From contig NZ_CCSE01000001.1 of assembly GCF_000756715.1 (NCBI RefSeq), forward strand, positions 310,001 to 374,000: a stretch of 64,000 nucleotides of DNA. Reading direction: 5' to 3'. The position numbers were made by a program, and so were the translations under genes. Under the pieces are notes generated by a model. That model saw nothing but the letters and a program-made list of their open reading frames with translations, ran no database searches and was not told the DNA's origin. Each line of letters begins with the position of its first letter. The stretch's first letter is position 1. Positions 61,615 through 64,000 of this stretch are shown here, one piece after another. The DNA is from Jeotgalicoccus saudimassiliensis (GTDB lineage Bacteria; Bacillota; Bacilli; Staphylococcales; Salinicoccaceae).

Positions 61615-63087
61615 ATGCTTAAACGAATACTATTGACAGGCGCTTTACTGATATCGGTTTTTGCAGTATCGGCATGCGGCGGGGCAGGTGAGAACGCCCC
61701 GCACGGGGCTGAAGAAGCGAAAAGTATGCTGACTTCAGGTAAGTACGAGAAGAAAGAACAAAGCGGGAAAACGACTGCAGAACAGTCGATTGCTGCGGCA
61801 GACGGCATGAATATCATCTCATATACAGCAGAAAATGATGAGAAATCCGTCGCCATGTATTACCCGGAATTTCAGCTGAAAAATGTAGATGAACAGCTGG
61901 ACGAATATAAAGCGGCAAAACTTAATATATTTAATGAGCTGATCAGGTCGGAAGATGTTTCAAAAAAATTTGTGCCTCAGCTTAATATGACATTTGATGC
62001 AAACATGCTCGCTGAAAATATATATGCACTGCAGTTTGTAATCGATACATATATTTCAGAAGATAAGACATTTTCAGAAACCGAAATCGTCATGGTGAAC
62101 GCCGGAACCGACAGTGTCTTAACCGGTGAATCGCTGTTTTCAGATAATCTGAACAGCCGTGACCACTTATATAATACACTGCTCGGGAGCATGAAGTCCG
62201 ACGGGGGCATTGCACCTTATCTCAATGAAGAGAAGCTCGGCAGATGGGTATTTGATGAATCAAACGATTTCAGTAATGTGCGTTTTTCAGATAATGTGCT
62301 TGAATTTACATTTGAACAGGGTGAAATTGCGTCCAGGGCAGCAGGGAGTCCCGTTGTCTCATTACAAATGTCCGAGTTGCTGAAAGCCATGCCTGAGAGT
62401 ATTACCCGGCTGATTGACGGGGAATATATTGAACGGGATGAACCGGCTTTGAAAGAACGGGGAAAAGAACCGGAGCCGTCTGCATATAAAGTGAGGAAAC
62501 TCGATGAAAGTACCAAAATGGCGGCATTAACATTTGATGACGGGCCGGATAATGTACTCACACCGCAGGTACTGTCTCTCCTTGACAGGTACGATGCGAA
62601 AGCGACCTTCTTCCTCCTCGGAACGAAAGTGAACCTGTTCCCGGCTATCGTGGAGGAAACGGTTAAGAGTGGTCATGAGGTTGGAAATCATACATGGAGT
62701 CACAAAGATTTAACGACGATTTCATTTAATGAAATCACGGAAGAAATTGTCCGGACGAATGAAGTTATCGGTAAGTCTTCAGGTGCAAAACCTGCGGTAT
62801 ACAGGGCACCGTTTGGGGCAAATACAGAAGCGGTTGACCAGTTTGTACCGATGACTGAAGTAGATTGGGACATCGATACGGAAGACTGGCTGACGCATGA
62901 TCCTGTTCAGATTAATGAAATGGTCAGAAATAATATCAGTGACGGAGATATTATACTGATGCACGATGTGCATGAAATGACAGTGCAGTCACTCGCCGAT
63001 ATGCTGGATTATTTAACAGATGAAGGTTATCAGCTTGTGACAGTATCTGAAATTTTACACTATAAAGAAGATATCAGGACAGAGTAA
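61615..63087 (+). CDS. Lipoprotein polysaccharide deacetylase (PdaC-like)
   Basis: The 490-residue product has a lipoprotein signal with cysteine 21 in AVSACGG, so it is anchored outside the membrane. A middle domain (about 65-265) resembles the DUF3298-type domain of Bacillus PdaC. The C-terminal NodB domain (about 300-485) has TFDDGP with Asp308 and Asp309, metal ligands His359 and His363 (HTWSH), YRAPFG, and the final IILMHDVHE. It should remove acetyl groups from peptidoglycan or a surface polymer. A terminator overlaps its stop codon. Confidence 0.9.
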   Translation: MLKRILLTGALLISVFAVSACGGAGENAPHGAEEAKSMLTSGKYEKKEQSGKTTAEQSIAAADGMNIISYTAENDEKSVAMYYPEFQLKNVDEQLDEYKAAKLNIFNELIRSEDVSKKFVPQLNMTFDANMLAENIYALQFVIDTYISEDKTFSETEIVMVNAGTDSVLTGESLFSDNLNSRDHLYNTLLGSMKSDGGIAPYLNEEKLGRWVFDESNDFSNVRFSDNVLEFTFEQGEIASRAAGSPVVSLQMSELLKAMPESITRLIDGEYIERDEPALKERGKEPEPSAYKVRKLDESTKMAALTFDDGPDNVLTPQVLSLLDRYDAKATFFLLGTKVNLFPAIVEETVKSGHEVGNHTWSHKDLTTISFNEITEEIVRTNEVIGKSSGAKPAVYRAPFGANTEAVDQFVPMTEVDWDIDTEDWLTHDPVQINEMVRNNISDGDIILMHDVHEMTVQSLADMLDYLTDEGYQLVTVSEILHYKEDIRTE

Positions 63088-63102
63088 TCTGTCCTGTTTT
63101 TA
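63075..63102 (+). terminator. Terminator after the deacetylase gene
   Basis: CAGGACAG and CTGTCCTG pair around AGTAAT, followed by five T. The stop codon is in the loop. Confidence 0.82.
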
Positions 63103-63172
63103 TATGGAATAACAGTCTTTTATGGTAAAATATTTTTAAGATTCAGAACACCATTGCAGCGGGGGAGATTGA

Positions 63173-64000
63173 ATGACCGGAGAAATGATTTTTGTCGCAG
63201 TCATCATCGTATTAATGTTAATAGGTTTATCATTTGAGGTTATTCGTGCTGATTTTTTAATATTTCTTGTCCTGGTCATATTTTTAATTACCGGAGTGAT
63301 AAGCAGCAGCCAGGCGTTAAGCGGATTTTCGAATGAGGGGATGCTGACGGTGCTGCTGCTGTTCATCGTAGCGGGTGCGATTCAAAAGCACGGTATTATT
63401 GAACTCGCAGTATATAAACTGCTCGGGAAATCGAGGAGTGTCAAATCCAGTATGCTTAAAGTACTGCTGCCGGTCGGATTGTCTTCAGGATTTCTGAACA
63501 ATACACCGATTGTCGTTGCATTGACACCGATTATTAGGGATTGGGCGATTGACAATGGTTACAGTCCTTCGAAGTTTTTAATTCCTTTATCCTATATTAC
63601 AATACTCGGTGGAACAATTACTATGATTGGAACATCGACGATACTTGTTGTCCACGGTCTCTTAATCAGTGAGAACCTCGACGGATTTTCTTTCTTTACG
63701 CTGGCAGTTGTCGGTGTACCGATTACTATGGCCGGATTGTTATATCTGCTTACCATCGGGTATAAGCTGCTGCCGGAACATCTTGGTGCAAAAGATCAGA
63801 TCAGTACGGAAACAAAAGAGTTTCTGGCGGAGGCAATTATTGAAGAAAACTTCGAGTATGAAGGTCAGACGGTTACAGAGCTTGGGCAAAATGTGCTTGA
63901 CGGTATATACATTATCGAAATTATTAGAAATAAAAGCAGAGTATACCCGGTTACAGGGCATACAAAAGTTATCAGCGGAGATCATATAATTTTTTCAGGC
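63173..64000 (+). CDS. SLC13-type (DASS) permease with RCK_C-like domain, 3' end outside the window
   Basis: The 276 codons visible run off the right edge without a stop. Helices alternate through residues 1-200, with the repeat signatures LNNTPIVVALTPII (about 109-122) and GGTITMIGTSTILV (about 147-160) typical of the divalent anion/Na+ symporter fold. From about residue 220 the protein becomes soluble with VTELGQNVLDGIYIIEIIRN and VISGDHIIFSG, as in a TrkA-C (RCK_C) domain. GGGGGAGA precedes the ATG at 63173. The substrate could be sulfate, dicarboxylate or another anion. Confidence 0.85.
   Translation, partial: MTGEMIFVAVIIVLMLIGLSFEVIRADFLIFLVLVIFLITGVISSSQALSGFSNEGMLTVLLLFIVAGAIQKHGIIELAVYKLLGKSRSVKSSMLKVLLPVGLSSGFLNNTPIVVALTPIIRDWAIDNGYSPSKFLIPLSYITILGGTITMIGTSTILVVHGLLISENLDGFSFFTLAVVGVPITMAGLLYLLTIGYKLLPEHLGAKDQISTETKEFLAEAIIEENFEYEGQTVTELGQNVLDGIYIIEIIRNKSRVYPVTGHTKVISGDHIIFSG

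Overview
The window is one continuous chromosomal segment of a low-GC Gram-positive bacterium of the family Staphylococcaceae. The gene order fabH-fabF / trpS / spx-mecA-coiA-pepF / yjbH-yjbI-CYTH / relQ-nadK-mgtE-fabI is the core staphylococcal backbone. The MurE specificity loop is the lysine type, the YjbH protein is clearly the staphylococcal form, and a RsaE/RoxS small RNA sits downstream of pepF. Some differences from Staphylococcus itself (no rluD or antiporter between nadK and mgtE, a GMC/Tat locus, a second teichoic-type exporter) suggest a relative such as Jeotgalicoccus, Salinicoccus or Macrococcus; this placement is inference.

Layout. 1-18.6 kb: housekeeping and stress genes. Fatty-acid genes fabHF and fabI each carry a FapR operator at the same position over the -10 element. 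Spx and two proteolysis adaptors (MecA, YjbH) lie within 6 kb. The coiA ribosome-binding site is buried in a terminator-like hairpin. RsaE has a Rex-like box at its promoter. Next to it is a deletion remnant of a ba3-type cytochrome oxidase operon that still keeps a perfect Crp/Fnr-type palindrome. A tandem array of 41/42-bp repeats fills the fabF-trpS gap. 18.6-24.3 kb: two paralogous GMC flavoproteins, one Tat-signal small subunit and tatC, apparently a periplasm-side oxidoreductase with its own translocase gene. 24.3-33.7 kb: murE, prfC, a Mn2+ (yybP-ykoY) riboswitch with a TerC-family gene, an HtrA-type protease, a KtrB-type K+ channel, a degenerate metallophosphoesterase and an LCP protein. 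34-37.6 kb: a sigma factor divergent from a three-gene operon of a ComK-like regulator, a membrane-anchored zinc metallopeptidase and an unrecognised protein.

37.7-63.1 kb is a cell-envelope glycopolymer island. It holds an acyltransferase, an eight-gene translationally coupled operon (ABC permease, glycosyltransferases, coiled-coil proteins, ABC ATPase, two large paralogous glycosyltransferases), an LcpB-like cluster, two GT4 enzymes, and the wall teichoic acid set: an 885-residue TagF-like protein, tagB, tagD, tagF, tagG, tagH, tagA, plus a glycerophosphodiesterase and a lipoprotein polysaccharide deacetylase. TagO is not in the window. The window closes inside an SLC13-type transporter gene.

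The best candidates for something undescribed are the eight-gene glycopolymer operon at 38.8-47.2 kb and the sigma/ComK/metallopeptidase module at 34-37.6 kb. The regulatory finds (coiA hairpin, RsaE with Rex box, orphaned Crp/Fnr promoter) are the most concrete from sequence alone. No rRNA, tRNA, CRISPR array, insertion sequence or prophage was seen.
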